A stretch of 64,000 nucleotides of DNA from Rutidosis leptorrhynchoides (GCF_046630445.1 NC_092336.1:208601001-208665000), one strand, 5' to 3'. Positions 1 through 12,163 are shown, numbered from the stretch's first letter. Notes: generated by a model not told the origin, from the letters alone. Numbers and translations are program-made.

Positions 1-199
1 GACCCCGAAATATAGCAAACAAGTGCTCCAGTGGGTTTCTTGGTGCTTGATGCTCATCACAGTTCTCATTCTTGATGCGTGTAAGCTTCAAGTGTACAAC
101 TCTTTGATGTTTTAGCATCACTTTGACCAAGTTTCAACCACCAACACACAACTAAGAGTAAAAGCTAACATTCTACAAGTTTTGAACATCAAGGTTGTC

Positions 200-746
200 T
201 CTTTATTGCATAAACACAATAAAGCTTCAACCTTTGTCCTTTTAACACAAGTTTATGCATCTTCATCATATGAGATAATGAAGACTTGATTTTTATCACC
301 ATAAAAGGTTCCAAGTAAGTGAGATCTACAATAATAACTTAGATCTCAAGTATTAAGAAACCCTAAGCTAGAAAGCTTGGATTTTTACAAGATTAATGAG
401 ACCATAAGCTGGAAAGCTAAGATCTAGTAAAAGTAATGAGACCATAAGCTAAAAAGCTTAGATCTTAAACAAAATAATGAAACCCTAAGCTAGAAAGCTT
501 GGATCTTTAATGTTCTTGAAGATCCTTAAAGCAAAAGGCTAGATCTTCAAGTTTCATGAAGATCATAAACACAAGTTTTGATCTTTTTAACAAAATAAAG
601 GGATCATAAGCTAGAAAACTTAGATCCAACAAAGTAATGAAGATTCAAAGCTAGAAAGCTTGAATATTTCATGTTCTTAAAGGATTCAAATCCAAGTTTG
701 AATCTTCAAGATATAACAAGATCAAGAAGCTAAAAAGCTTGATCTT
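200..746 (-). repeat. Series of short hairpins in the LTR leader
   Basis: At least ten short inverted repeats follow one another. Examples with perfect arms are 201-208/217-224, 260-266/278-284, 321-327/341-347, 515-524/542-551 (ten bases), 542-549/557-564, 559-565/579-585, 683-690/697-704 and 718-726/738-746. Several units share a core like AAGCTAGAAAGCTT in a period of about 41 bases (357-510, 600-670, 718-746). The arms differ between units but remain complementary. The array lies downstream of the minus-strand TATA box, so it would be in the leader of the transcript. Confidence 0.7.
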
Positions 747-909
747 ATGAAGATGATGATGATGATGTCGTGTATAAGAAGAAGAGAAGAAGAAGAAGAA
801 AATTTAAAACTTACAATTTTTAGTGTGAGAAAGACTAGAGAGAAAATTAGAGATTAAGTGTGTGTAAAATGAGAATGAAATCAAGTGTAAAATGGGTGAA
901 TAAGCTTGG

Positions 910-918
910 TATTTATAG
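910..918 (-). promoter_or_regulatory. TATA box of the left-edge LTR
   Basis: CTATAAATA on the minus strand is followed by a pyrimidine-rich stretch typical of an LTR transcription start about 30 bases downstream, near 880. The Tekay-like LTR at 15567-17507 has the same motif at 16653-16661, which supports the reading. Confidence 0.6.
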
Positions 919-1629
919 TGGGGAGGGTGATGGAGGTCGTAGGTTGTATGGGGGGAACAAGGGGACAACTTTTTGCTTTTTGCTTAGTGGTGGTCTAAAG
1001 GTGGTGCTTATTGCTGGGATCCCATGCAACATGTGTAGTAATGGTTAATAAAAATGCTAGTGTGTTGGCTCATATTAATGGATTTTTGTCATACATCTTA
1101 ATGGGTCATAAACTTATTAAAGTTGGGCTAATTTAAAAGTTCATTAGCTAGAGTAGGGTGGGCTTAAGTCCAATAAGGTAGAAAGTCCACTAAGACTAAC
1201 TAGTGTGCATTAGTAAATTACTAAGCATAATTAAGCAACCAATAAGCCAAGTAATTGTCATTAGAAAATAACAATTAGTATTACGTAGTCATAATATTCC
1301 AATTATACGTGTACCAAGTACGTAGCTCGCTTTAAACGTCAAGTGACACTAACGGTCGTAAAAACATTCGAGGATCAAGTTAAGTGATTAAACACTTAAT
1401 AGCATGTTTTAAGACATTAACGAAAGTAATTAATCATGAATAAAGATCCCAGAGCATAAACTAGCTCAGTACGCACAAATACGCAGTTTCGTGAAAGTAA
1501 TAACTACAAAAATATAAGTCGAAAAAGTCGGGTCGCTACATGTGGGCCAATGATCACTAGAATGGAAGGCCAACCCAACACAACTATGTGAATATCCAAA
1601 CATAAGTTACGCTATGACCATTTTTGTAA

Positions 1630-3690
1630 TGATATAAGGCTCGTTTAGTTGGCGATGGCAGATCGCTACAGATTGTTTGTATTGTGCGAAAACTTTCAGC
1701 CCGATAGTCAACTGACAACTATTACGATTGTACTTACGTTGACTATTTCAAACTCATGGGTCATTCATCAACTTGACGGTAATAACGGTTTCTTGCACAT
1801 GAACCTTCATAAAAATCGTTTACATGCACCAACCTATGTGGATTCGTGACTCATCATCTCTTGAAGAAATCTTTATACGGGCTTTAACAAGCTCCTCGAG
1901 CTTGGTACCAAAGTTTTGCAGACTTTGTGACAACTCTTAGCTTCATTCATAGCATGTACGATCATTCATTGTTTATCTATAAATAAGGTTGAGAGACACT
2001 GCTTACATTTTACACTGTAGATGACATAATTTTTACAACCTCGTCTGATGTACTATCATGTGCCATTTATCTTTTGACTTTGTGATGAAAGATCTAGGTA
2101 GACTCAGTTATTTTTTAGGCATTGTAGTTACTCATACTTCAAATGATTTGTTTCTAAGCCAAACTAAGTATGCTCGATTATTGATCATGCATGGATAGCC
2201 TCTTGTAAATCTTCTAAAACTCTCGTAGACGTTAAATCTAAGCAAAGAGAAAATGTTGGTGAAACTTACTCGAATATGAAATTTTTCATACTTTAGTAGG
2301 GGCACTTCAATACCTGACTTATACTCGCTCTACTTCGGATATTGTGTTTATTTTGGTGATATTATTTCTTGGACATATAAAAGACAACAACACTTTCTCG
2401 GTCTAGTGTCAAAGCAGAATATCGTGGGTCTTCTAATGTTGTGTCACTGTTTTGTTGGTTGCGTTAACTTATTACTTGAACTACATTGTCCCATACACGA
2501 GGTTACTATTGTGTATTGTGATAATGTTAGTGCATATTTCTTTCGAGTAACCCTATTCAACATAGCAGACAAAACACATTGAGCTTATATTTATTTTGTC
2601 CGAGAAAAGGTTGCTCGCGGTCAAGTACGAGTCTTACATGTTCCTTCAAGATATCAAGTTGTAGACATCTTCAGTTAAGGTTTGCCAAATGTTCTCTTTG
2701 TCAATTTTCGTTCTAGTCTCAACATACATACTCTTCCTCATTCGACTGTGTAGGTCTATTAGAGGGTTTCCAACGGTAGTCACCCTAGTACCCACCTTGA
2801 TCTAGCTCTTAAGGGCTCTATTGACAAAGGATGGATGTTTAAGAAGCATTAGTGGTCCTTTTTTCTTTAACATTTTTACATTCGATTAGTTAAATAATAG
2901 TGGGTCCCAACTGTAAGTTCTGGAAAGAAAATACGTCATGGTTGAGAGTGATTTAGTCATGAGTTAGTGCTTGTAAGGAAGTCCTGATATGTCGCTGATG
3001 TGACAGTCAATTCTGGTGAGGAAATATGACATGGTTGAGAATGATCTTAGCAAATGATATTATATTGATTATGATTATATACATAGTATTTAACTATTTG
3101 ATCTAAGAATATATCTTATATAATTGGAAATGGATTTCTATTCCTATTTTGTCTCCTCGTTATAGTCAGTGTTTTAGAAGGCAACCGAGACGAGATGTTC
3201 ATCTCTCGAGATTTCTCGGTCAACGGGGTCAAACTTAGTCAAAGTCACGATTTCTCAGATTTTCTTGCTAATTTGTAAGATTTTCTTGTAAAATTCATAA
3301 TTTCTAAGATTTTCTCGCTCATTTCTCCGATATTTTTGTAAAATCTCGTAAAAACGTATATAAATATACATATATTTATGTTTTTATGTATATTTTTATT
3401 ATAAAAAAAACTATAAAGTCAACGTACTCAACGTCCGAGATCTCCCCGAGATTATTTCGAGATGTCGAGATCTCTCTAAAAAAGTCCAAACGAGATCTTC
3501 CCGAGATCCGAATTCTCCAACCTTAGTTATAGGTAATAGGTATACATAGATGTATATATTGTGAATGGAATGGGCAGCCGATTACGTTCTTGTAGTATTC
3601 AGTTTTGTATATTCCTTACTAGCCAGATATATGAATACCAATTCCTTTGTAAATGTTAAATTCTCATTTGAGCTCCCGTCAAGAAAATTA
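1630..3690 (+). mobile_element. Decayed Ty1/Copia remnant
   Basis: Conceptual translations of 1680-2700 give scattered matches to the Copia reverse transcriptase and RNase H region, including a KSLYGL-like stretch followed by QAPRAWY, a VDDIIF active-site stretch and a region resembling GALQYLTYTRSD. The copy is old and heavily broken. A purine-rich stretch ending at 2833 followed by TGTTTAAGAAGC suggests that an LTR begins near 2834 and continues to about 3680, interrupted by the MITE at 3167-3525. The LTR limits are uncertain. Confidence 0.55.
3167..3525. mobile_element. hAT-type MITE, copy 1
   Basis: The element starts CAGTGTTTT and ends CCAACCTTA, which are imperfect inverted termini of hAT style. 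It is flanked by a near-perfect 8-bp target duplication: GTTATAGT at 3159-3166 and GTTATAGG at 3526-3533. The interior is made of short GTCAA, CTCGG and GAGATCTC-like words, and no coding potential is visible. It lies in the putative Copia LTR. The same construction is seen at 7549-7795. Confidence 0.6.
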
Positions 3691-3835
3691 GTAAAATATC
3701 CAAATATCTATAAAATGGAATCACGCTTTCATCGTTAAGATACTACAGTAAATAACATTAATATTAATAATCAACGACAACATGTATATAAATTAAATGA
3801 TCATCCAAAGTACAACAAAAACCAGACGCATGTCT

Positions 3836-3862
3836 CATGCAACTAAACGACAGATACATGCA
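3836..3862 (+). promoter_or_regulatory. Two RY (CATGCA) seed elements
   Basis: CATGCA occurs at 3836-3841 and again at 3857-3862, about 230-250 bases upstream of the globulin start codon. RY motifs are known binding sites of B3-domain seed regulators of the ABI3/FUS3/LEC2 group and are typical of storage-protein promoters. The function here is inferred from motif and position. Confidence 0.55.
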
Positions 3863-3939
3863 CACACAAGTTGCCGCTCATTGTATGTAAAAAACCACAA
3901 AACCTTACAAAGTTACAAGTCACCTTAATTATGTGTCAA

Positions 3940-3967
3940 TCCCCATGCCATGCAAGCTGCAACTTGG
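3940..3967 (+). promoter_or_regulatory. Legumin box with central RY motif
   Basis: The segment contains CCATGCAAGCTG, the centre of the classical legumin box, with CATGCA at 3949-3954. It lies about 135 bases upstream of the globulin start codon, the expected place. Together with the two upstream RY motifs it points to embryo-specific expression. A weak TATA candidate (TTTAAAT) is at 4026-4032. Confidence 0.7.
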
Positions 3968-4087
3968 CTCCATTTTGCCTGACACCATCACCTTATGTGT
4001 CAACCACTTAGCCACCTTCAACTTCTTTAAATTCCACCATGATGCACCATACCATCCTATCGATCATACGCACTATCAGTAACCAAC

Positions 4088-7000
4088 ATGGCTAAACTCT
4101 TTCTCTCTTTGAGCTTCTTGCTACTCATCCATGGATGCCTTGCTCGCCAGTATCAGCATCCATTGTTCCAACAGAACAGTGAGTGTATGATTCAAAGACT
4201 TGATGCTCTTGAACCGGTTGAACGAGTTGAATCACAAGCTGGTTTCACTGAGTTCTTTGATCACAATGAACAACAGTTACAGTGTGCCGGTGTTGAGATA
4301 ATTCGTCATACCATTCAACCTCAAGGACTTCTTTTGCCGTCCTACACAAACACTCCCATCCTTTTCTATGTTGAACAAGGTACCTTACATTATAGATTCA
4401 CAAACTATTACTACGTACTATATATATTTAAAGACCAATCAAATACAGTATTATTTTTAATACTGAAAAAGGTTGCCAGCAAACAAGCCACCCAATTATC
4501 AAATGTATATTACAATCATGAATCATTTAAATATGGATTGGTTTTTTATAGCAATGCATCATGCATGCCATGCACAAGTTTTGATATACTATGTGTTATT
4601 ATTACGCATCTTGTGTACTACTCTTTTCGTCCCAATATAACACAAATTGATTGTTCTTTTCCATTAGTTAAAATAAACAGGTAAAGTTCACTTATTGAGT
4701 TATAGTCTTAAATAATGAATGTATGCATTTAATAGTACAATAATATAAGTTAAAAGTAAGGAATAACATTTTAAAATAAACAAAAACTACTAATAATATT
4801 TCTTAAACTGCTTATTTTATATTTGTGCATCAGGTTGTTTAACCATTATATATATATTCATGTATTTGGATGGTATAATTAGTTAGTATATGAACATAAA
4901 AGTCTTATAATTAAGTGATAATCATTTTGTGTTTGTGATATAGGAAGGGGTATTCAAGGAGTGATGTTACCTGGTTGCCCAGAGACATTTGAAGAACCAC
5001 AACAACTACAACAATTCCAAGGACGACGTCAAGGAGGTAGTCCAATGGAGGATCGCCACCAGAAGATTCACCATTTCATTCAGGGCGATATGGTGGCAAT
5101 CCCCACCGGAGCTGCACATTGGCTTTACAATGATGGACAAGATGAACTTGTTATTGTTGCTTTACTTGATAGCACCAATGCTCAAAACCAACTTGGCAAT
5201 GAACACCAAGTAAGCAGTTATATTAATATATAAATAAGACAAAAGAACACAACGTTGCTGATGAATGGTACACCATCCGACTAAAAAAAACCTGACGGTT
5301 ATTATATACACAAATTCACTAACATACTCTTAAATTATGTCTTATACAAATTTTTTCACATAATTTATAAGAGGGTAATTTTGGAAAATGGCATCATATA
5401 GTGGTGGTGGATCTATTAAAAATGTGTTCACATCCCTTATTGAAAGTAAACCAGGCCTAGCTATTGTCAGATACTCGTAGTAGAAAATTTAGATTTGACA
5501 ATTATATTTTAATATTTTATCCGCCTCTTATTAATATTCCAGTATTACTTTTTGAGTGTCATTGCTTTTGAGATTTTTCAAATTAATCAAATTAATTGTC
5601 AACTTTTAAATATACTTAAAATTATGTTTTAAATTTTTTTTTTTATACTCTTACATCATGCAAAACATAAAGATATGTAAAAAGTAAATGATTAAACTAT
5701 AAAAGATAACATCTCTTAAACTACTTGTTTTTTGTTAGGAGGTGTAATGTAATTTGTTATGATTAATTGTTAATTTCCACTGACAATGTTCAAGACTAAC
5801 TTTTAAGTTTTTTTTGTGTAGAGATTCTTCCTTGCCGGAAACTCTGGAAACTCACAACAACAACAATTTCAAGGAAGACCAAGATCATGGGGAAGAAGAC
5901 GTCAACAAGGCATTGCGCAACAAAAGGGTTCCAACAACATTTTCCAAGGATTCGATGTCGAGATCATTGCCGAAGCCTTTAATGTTGACCGAGAAACAGC
6001 CGAGATGCTCCGATGTGAAGAGGACCAGAGAGGACACATTGTCATGGTTGAAAGAGGTCTTCAGGTTGTCAGTCCAACAAGCCGTGAAGGACAACAACAA
6101 GAGGGGCGTTCGGGACGTGGTGCAGCCAATGGGTTCGAGGAAACTATCTGCTCCATGAAGCTCCGAGAGAACATCGATGAACCTTCGAAAGCCGATATCT
6201 ATAACCCACAAGCTGGAAGGTGCACAAACCTCAACAGCTTCAAGTTCCCCATTCTGCAGTTTTTGAAACTTAGCGCCGAGCGCGGTGTCCTCTACGAGGT
6301 AATATATTCAAATTATTATTCTCTCCGTTTCAAAAAAAAATGTTCACATTACTATTTATATATCTTTTAAAATAATTGTTTCTTTAAAATAATACTGAAA
6401 AGCAATGAAATTACAATTCTGTCATTTTAATAAATGGAAATTAAGAATTAGATAAGAATTAATAAATGAGAACACTTGGCATAACTTAATTATAACAACT
6501 TCCAACTTATTAGAATTAGAATTAGAATTATTTATAACTAACTTATTATATGAATTAAATAGACATTTTAGTAACATATCATAAATTAGAAAAAAAATTG
6601 TTGGGGGGACAATTTTTATGGCAGGGATATTAATTTACGGGATTATAGATCTAGAGGCTTACCATAGTAGGTATGTATATATATTACGATATTTTTTGAA
6701 TCGATAATTGGACTAAAATTGTTAATAATCGTTGCAGAATGCAATAGTAGCACCACTGTGGACAATGAACGCTCACAACATCATCTACGTGACAAGTGGT
6801 AACATGAGGTTACAGATAGTAAACGACCAGGGTGAAGAAGTGTTCAACGACCAACTCCGTGAACGACAGCTCGTGGTGGTCCCACAAAACTTCGCTGTAG
6901 TGAAACAAGCTGGTCAACAAGGGTGCAAGTTTATTAAATTTAGAACCAACGACAACGCAATGATCAACACGTTGGCTGGAAAGAACTCAGCCATGAGGGC

Positions 7001-7133
7001 GTTGCCTGTGGACGTAATCTCAAACGCGTACCAGATGTCGAGGGAAGAAGCACAAAGACTTAAGTACAGTAGAGAAGAAACTGTGTTGTTTAGCCCACAA
7101 TCAATGTCGTCATATGGTAGGAAGATGGAGTAA
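4088..7133 (+). CDS. 11S globulin (legumin-type) seed storage protein
   Basis: Four exons, 4088-4379, 4944-5209, 5822-6298 and 6738-7133, join in frame with GT-AG introns and encode 476 residues, normal for an 11S globulin. Residues 1-19 are a signal peptide ([19 protein letters not shown]). Two cupin domains follow. The family's disulfide cysteines are present: C33 and C66 within the acidic chain, and C109 with C296 linking the chains. The asparaginyl cleavage site NGFEETIC is at N289/G290, giving acidic (about 20-289) and basic (290-476) chains. The product is expected to enter the ER as a trimeric proglobulin and to be cut and packed as hexamers in seed protein vacuoles. The three intron positions are those of legumin genes. 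The QAG and LPGCPETF stretches recall the sesame 11S type more than sunflower helianthinin, and the usual acidic hypervariable stretch is short. The copy looks intact. AATAAA-like signals lie near 7163 and 7256. Confidence 0.95.
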
Positions 7134-7548
7134 GCTCGTACGTAGTTGGTTCGAGTTTCTTAAGAATAAAAAGTGTAATATGTGGTTGATTATTATCGAC
7201 TTCATAACTACAAGATAAATAAGGAAGAGATGTTTGTTTCGTGATGTTGCTTGTTCGAATAAATAAGATAATCTATGACCCTTTTGTTATGTACATGTGT
7301 GTTGTCATATTGCAAAATGGATTACTTCACTTTTGCAGTTTTAAAATTGTTATATATAACTAGATGAAGATTAAATTTTACTTGCTTTTCAAGTACAAAA
7401 AGCTGTGAGAATTGAAGCTTCTAAGTTTGAAATAAGTTAACTCTGGCGATTAAAAAAAATTCCAACTCATGTACATGTTTAATATCTTCTAGGAAAGCTA
7501 AAATTGAGTTTGAGAGTATAGCTCTGGTCGATAGGGATGTGTTAAACC
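7134..7548. other. Globulin 3' flank, no further gene
   Basis: AT-rich DNA with AATAAA-like words near 7163 and 7256 that probably serve the globulin transcript. Nothing else is recognised before the MITE at 7549. Confidence 0.5.
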
Positions 7549-7795
7549 CGGTGTTGCAGAACTAGGAATTACTCAATGAGTATTCGATATTGCAACTCGG
7601 AAGTACTCGGAAAGTACTCAGTCAAACTCAGCCCAACTCGGTCAAAACCCGGTCAAATTCGGTCAAAACCCGGGATTGCTCGGAAAATTGGTTACAACTC
7701 GGCGAAAACTCATGATTAAAGTCTTAGTTAAAATCGGTCAAAGTAAAACATGGTCAAAAGTCCCGACAGACCGAGTAGCAATTTTTGCAACCTTG
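7549..7795. mobile_element. hAT-type MITE, copy 2
   Basis: The termini are CGGTGTTGC and GCAACCTTG (reverse complement CAAGGTTGC), similar to the ends of the element at 3167-3525. The flanks are GTTAAACC at 7541-7548 and GTTAAATT at 7796-7803, an 8-bp target duplication with two differences. The inside is a run of GGTCAAA and ACTCGG words. No reading frame is seen. The copy is probably fairly old, given the diverged duplication and ends. Confidence 0.6.
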
Positions 7796-7974
7796 GTTAA
7801 ATTAGTTACATTGACGATAGCGTAATCACTGTTGTATCCTCTTAACAATGAACAATTATCTCTCTAGTCTTAAAAGTGATACATCATTCATGTAGAATTT
7901 TAGGAGCAGACTCTTTTAGGAAAGAGAAGGCCCAATCAGAGGTCAATGGCAAATCTTAAGCTACAAAATGGTTA

Positions 7975-9903
7975 GACCTTCTCTAACGTTCACGTGGTAC
8001 CAGCAATGTGCAAGGAACACGCCTCCAACACGTGGCTAACGCGGCATGTTGGAGGGTAGAGTCCTAGGCGTGCTCATTCCCAACAAGGTTCAGTTTACCA
8101 GCGTGCCACATGACGTGTTCGAATATTATTGGCCAATTCAAATATAACGGATACGTTTGGTGTTGACTCAAAATAAATAAATTAAATAAAATTAATTAAA
8201 CACTCCTCTATATATACACTTCAAACATATACACTTTTTCACAACTCAAACACTTCATCTCATATTCATTTTCAAATACTTTATCTCACAAAATTATTAA
8301 CAATGTCAAACCCGAACGAGTGGTCGGTGTTTAACAACATTTTAACTGGCAGCGGCGAGCCGACAACACCAGGTTCGTCATCTTCAAACCAATCCCGACC
8401 TGGACTTTGTTTTGCCAATTATACAACTAGCTCGTTCAATATGAATATGAACCCACAAGAAGTTGAACAACAAATCCATCAACTACAACAATTACAAAAA
8501 TTACAAAAAATTCAAAGAGAACTCGGGTTATCCCCACATCCACGTTTTCATTCACAAACACAAGTATAAACTGAATCACAACCCGAAGTAGAACCCGAAC
8601 CCGAACAAGGCGGTGATGCGAGGAGAAGAAGAAGTCACCAACGTAAAGACAAACAAAAGGCACGTGAACCGTGTCAAAAAAAAATTTGGACATCGGCCGA
8701 AGAGGTTTGGTTGGCGAAATGTTGGCTTGATGCGTCCGAGAATCCGATTGTCGTAAAGTCTATGAAAATATGCATCATTGTGGGGTACCTTTATGAGCAA
8801 ATTCAACAATAACGAAGAAGGATGGTATCGAAATGAAGATGCGTTATCGGGAAACTGGCATTATGTGGAGTGGGGGTGCAAAGCTTTTCAAGGCTATTAT
8901 GAGGTCAAAAAACGCAATTCAAGGTGTAGTGGAAAAACTGAAAAATGCTTTTGTGAGGTTGCAGTAAAAGCGTATTGTAACACTGAGTTGAAAACTTGGG
9001 CGTTTAAAGATGCATGGGAGTTTTTGAAAGATAAACCGAAGTGGCTTGAGCCTGCTGCGATTGGTGGAACTGTTTATGGTGAAGGTGTGCGCGGAGAAGA
9101 TGAGGAGTACACAGTCCAAACGATTGATATCACTGATGACCGTCATGATAATGTGCTTTTAGATGATGATCCGATTGAAAGGCCCATTGGAAGGAATCGA
9201 GCAAAGAAAGCGGCTAAGACTTTCGCATCTTCCGATGCATCACAAAGCTCTTGTTCTACAAACTCTTCAAAATTTGAGGAGTTATTTGAATCGGTTAACG
9301 CGTAAAAGACCGAAGTTGCAAAGAAAAAGCTTGAACAAATGGACACAATCAACAAGGTGGAACGTATGAAAGCCGCACTCGAAGCCACAAAATAAATTTC
9401 GTCCTTGGACATCGCAAACATAAGGAACCCGAAGGAAAAGAAACATTGCTTGAAGATGAAGAAGACCTTGCTCGCAGAGTACGACGACTTAATTCAATTG
9501 TCGGATGACGACGGCGACGAATAGCTTTAATATTTATATTTTATTGTATTTTTAAAATTTTAGGACTTTTTAAAAATAAAGTAAGTTGGTTTTTTTTATT
9601 ATTGTATTTTTTTTAGAACTTATGTAATCGTATTATTTTAATTTTAGTATGTTTTATTAAATTTATTTGTTTTTTATAATTTACAAAATAATAATAATAA
9701 TAATAATATAAGTAATTAAACAAAATAAATTAAAATCAATAAAAATGAAAGAAAAATGAAAAAGAAATTAAAAATACCCACCCCTACCAGCAATACGCCA
9801 CTCATCACGTCACCCATTATCTAACAGTTTACCAGCACGCCCATCAAGCACCCCACCCCCACCCAACAACACGCCTACACACCCGAGAGGGTTAAAGATG
9901 GTC
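7975..9903 (+). mobile_element. PIF/Harbinger-type element with ORF1 only
   Basis: The left end GACCTTCTCTAAC (7975-7987) matches the inverted right end (9891-9903, reverse complement GACCATCTTTAAC) at 11 of 13 bases. Both ends are flanked by TTA (7972-7974 and 9904-9906), the 3-bp target duplication typical of PIF/Harbinger. Subterminal DNA on both sides is enriched in ACCAGC, AACACGCC and ACACGTGG-like words. The element carries a Myb/SANT-like ORF at 8303-9524 but no DDE transposase frame, so it is non-autonomous. A TATA box, CTATATATAC, at 8208-8217 precedes the ORF. Confidence 0.7.
8303..9524 (+). pseudogene. Myb/SANT-like, NAM-associated ORF1 of Harbinger element
   Basis: The start is MSNPNEWSVFNNILTGSG, followed by a Gln-rich stretch with EQQIHQLQQLQKLQK. 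A basic RRRRSHQRKDKQ segment and a trihelix or SANT-like part (KKIWTSAEEVWLAKCWLDAS) come next. A second conserved block runs EEGWYRNEDALSGNWHYVEW and later WAFKDAWEFLKDKPKW, and the tail is lysine-rich and acidic. This order is that of plant proteins annotated as glutathione S-transferase T3-like or NAM-associated, which are largely Harbinger ORF1 proteins that bind DNA beside the transposase. The frame is broken by an in-frame stop near 8567, a frame change near 8780 and stops near 9303 and 9393, so no full product is expected. The internal starts seen at 8778 and 9163 are not real gene starts. Confidence 0.75.
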
Positions 9904-10040
9904 TTAGAACCCAATGGCCCCTGCACTCTAACTAGTGTCAACTACCATTTAAACCGAAATTCATAATTAAAATTTAGCCTAAGATATTCATATACATATA
10001 AGCCTAGCTACAACAAAAACCGTGTATTAAGAATCAAAAT

Positions 10041-12093
10041 CTACAAGCCATAACGGCTACCTGTTCCATCTAGAAAACGATCAGTATGCCATCCTTTCGA
10101 CTGTAATTCAGACTGCAACATAGGCATCACTGTATTCATCTTTTCATACGCCTCTTCTAACATTTCAACATCCAGGTTAACTGCCGGAAACACATACGCC
10201 GCCACCAGCCAGCCTCGTAACGCGTCTTCACCGCTAGCATTCTGCTCTAATACCATATCGGTCGATTTGTTTCCAAAATTCAAAATAAATTTCTCGTCTG
10301 GAAATATTTCTTTAAGTTGTTTAAACCTTGAAGGCTTCATAGCCTTGTGCAATTGTCGTCCCACTTTGACATTTCCAGCTTCTTTTATTACTCTCCCCGG
10401 AAAAAGAAGATCTTCTCTGTATCTCAGGTCTGCAGGACTTGATACCTTTCCTGTCTGAACAATAAAGTTCGGGTCAAATCAAACCGACCAACCTATTGAT
10501 ATTTGCTTATATCATACATATATTTAGTGGTAACATCGGTCATTATTATATCTCATGTTAGTTACCTTTATGAACTTTTGATACTTAATTGGCATCGATG
10601 TCAAATTTAGCACCAAATTAAATCCTATTACAACTACGGCTCATGTTTTATTCTAGACAACCTGGGCGATTTTGATAAGATCTTAGGCCACCAATCATCA
10701 TCTTAATTATTATAGTAGTTATAAAGGATCATCATTTATCAAATAAATTTACTTTCTTCGGTTAATTATCATTTCTATCAAGCATTTCAGTCCACAAATC
10801 CCTCTAATTTGTCATTATTGAGAGGTATATTTAATGAGTTAAAAATCAAGCATTTTTATCAACCTACGTCATGGTTGCAACTCTACTGAACATAGACTAA
10901 TCAAGTTCAATGATATAGATATAGGGTAAGTAATTAGCAAAGCCTGAATATCATTCGCTATACCAACCTTTAAGAAATCTTCTATAATCATTGCAGTTCG
11001 CTGTGGATTAAGCGTGTTAATAGGAGCAGCTCGCATTTCTTCATAGGTACTGTAAACATGTACTACCGAAAGCAAAGATCCAACAATCATCTGCCACAGA
11101 AAACAAATTAGAATACCCAAACCTTATGCGAATATGTCAAATAACTTATAATTTGCTAGCAAGACATACAAAGACATGAAAAGTGAAAACAAAGTGTACC
11201 TTTCCTTGCATTGATGTACAAACTGTAGAAAGTAACTGAATCCCAGCACCCAATCCAACCACATTAAACACGGTCGAAATCGCCTCTCCTTTTGCATATA
11301 AGTCACTAAGATTTCCCTCTTTGGCAAATGAAGAATAGATCGGCAATCTTGTTGCTCTTGCAGCAACCGTTGCCATTCCCTGTCAATTTACAACATAAAA
11401 ATCGTTTTAAACGTTAGATAATTATGTAATCTTGCAAGATAAATGACGAACAGCCGATATACCTTTGCAAAGTTTCCAAGTCCAGCCATTTCAAGAAACA
11501 ACTGTGGACATAACGGGGAAAGAACTTCCAAACTAGTGCCCAAGTCATATAACACATCGGCTACAAATCAAAAGGTTGGTCAAAAATAAGCAATTCGGTG
11601 ATAATGTAAAAAAAAAAAATAAAAAAAATTGTTTATTGGAACGATTCAAACCAAAAACCCGCCAACGTTTGGGCTCAGAATCCATTCTTGCACCTAAACT
11701 GCTACATATTAGCTTTCCCATATGCTGCATACCGTCCTTAAGTATCTGATCGAAACAAACTGAATCAATAAAATGTAACCAAATCATTAGCATATTAAGA
11801 ACTCGTTCTCACCCAACTAACAGCCGTTGCTTGTGCCGGTGTTGGTCTCAATCCTGCAGCATATAATAGTGACTGCAAAGATGTAACATCAATTAACCCC
11901 ATTATTCTAAATAAATTAAATTATGTAGATAGATTTCAAGTATCAGAAGCACAACCTGAGTTGATAAAACAGATAATGCTGCACTCGAAAAGTGTTGTAA
12001 AGCTCGAAATTGTGTGTATCTAAGATAACCTTCATTAACACTGCCACATGATATTTCAATTAGACTCTTTACAAGTAACAAATTAGCATAAAA

Positions 12094-12163
<70 letters not shown>

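Larger units (their letters stand above)
1..1540 (-). repeat. Ty3/gypsy LTR, cut by the window edge
   Basis: The segment ends in GGGTCGCTACA and begins with GACCCC, which fits an LTR of the form TGTAGCGACCC...GGGTCGCTACA whose first bases lie outside the window. A good TATA box (CTATAAATA) lies on the minus strand at 910-918, with a CT-rich leader after it, so the element reads leftwards and its body, if present, lies beyond the edge. Layout and end motifs resemble those of the two Tekay-like chromoviruses further right. No gene lies inside. Whether this is a 5' LTR or a solo LTR cannot be told from the window. Confidence 0.7.

Noticed and set aside
860-1048. 62-codon frame in the left-edge LTR
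   Set aside because: It runs against the direction of the LTR promoter and has no recognisable domain.
5885-6211. Minus-strand frame across globulin exon 3
   Set aside because: It is a shadow of the well-supported globulin exon on the other strand.
6310-6480. Possible Stowaway-type MITE in globulin intron 3 (CTCTCCGTTTC-like word)
   Set aside because: Only one terminus-like word is present. No matching inverted end or TA duplication was found.
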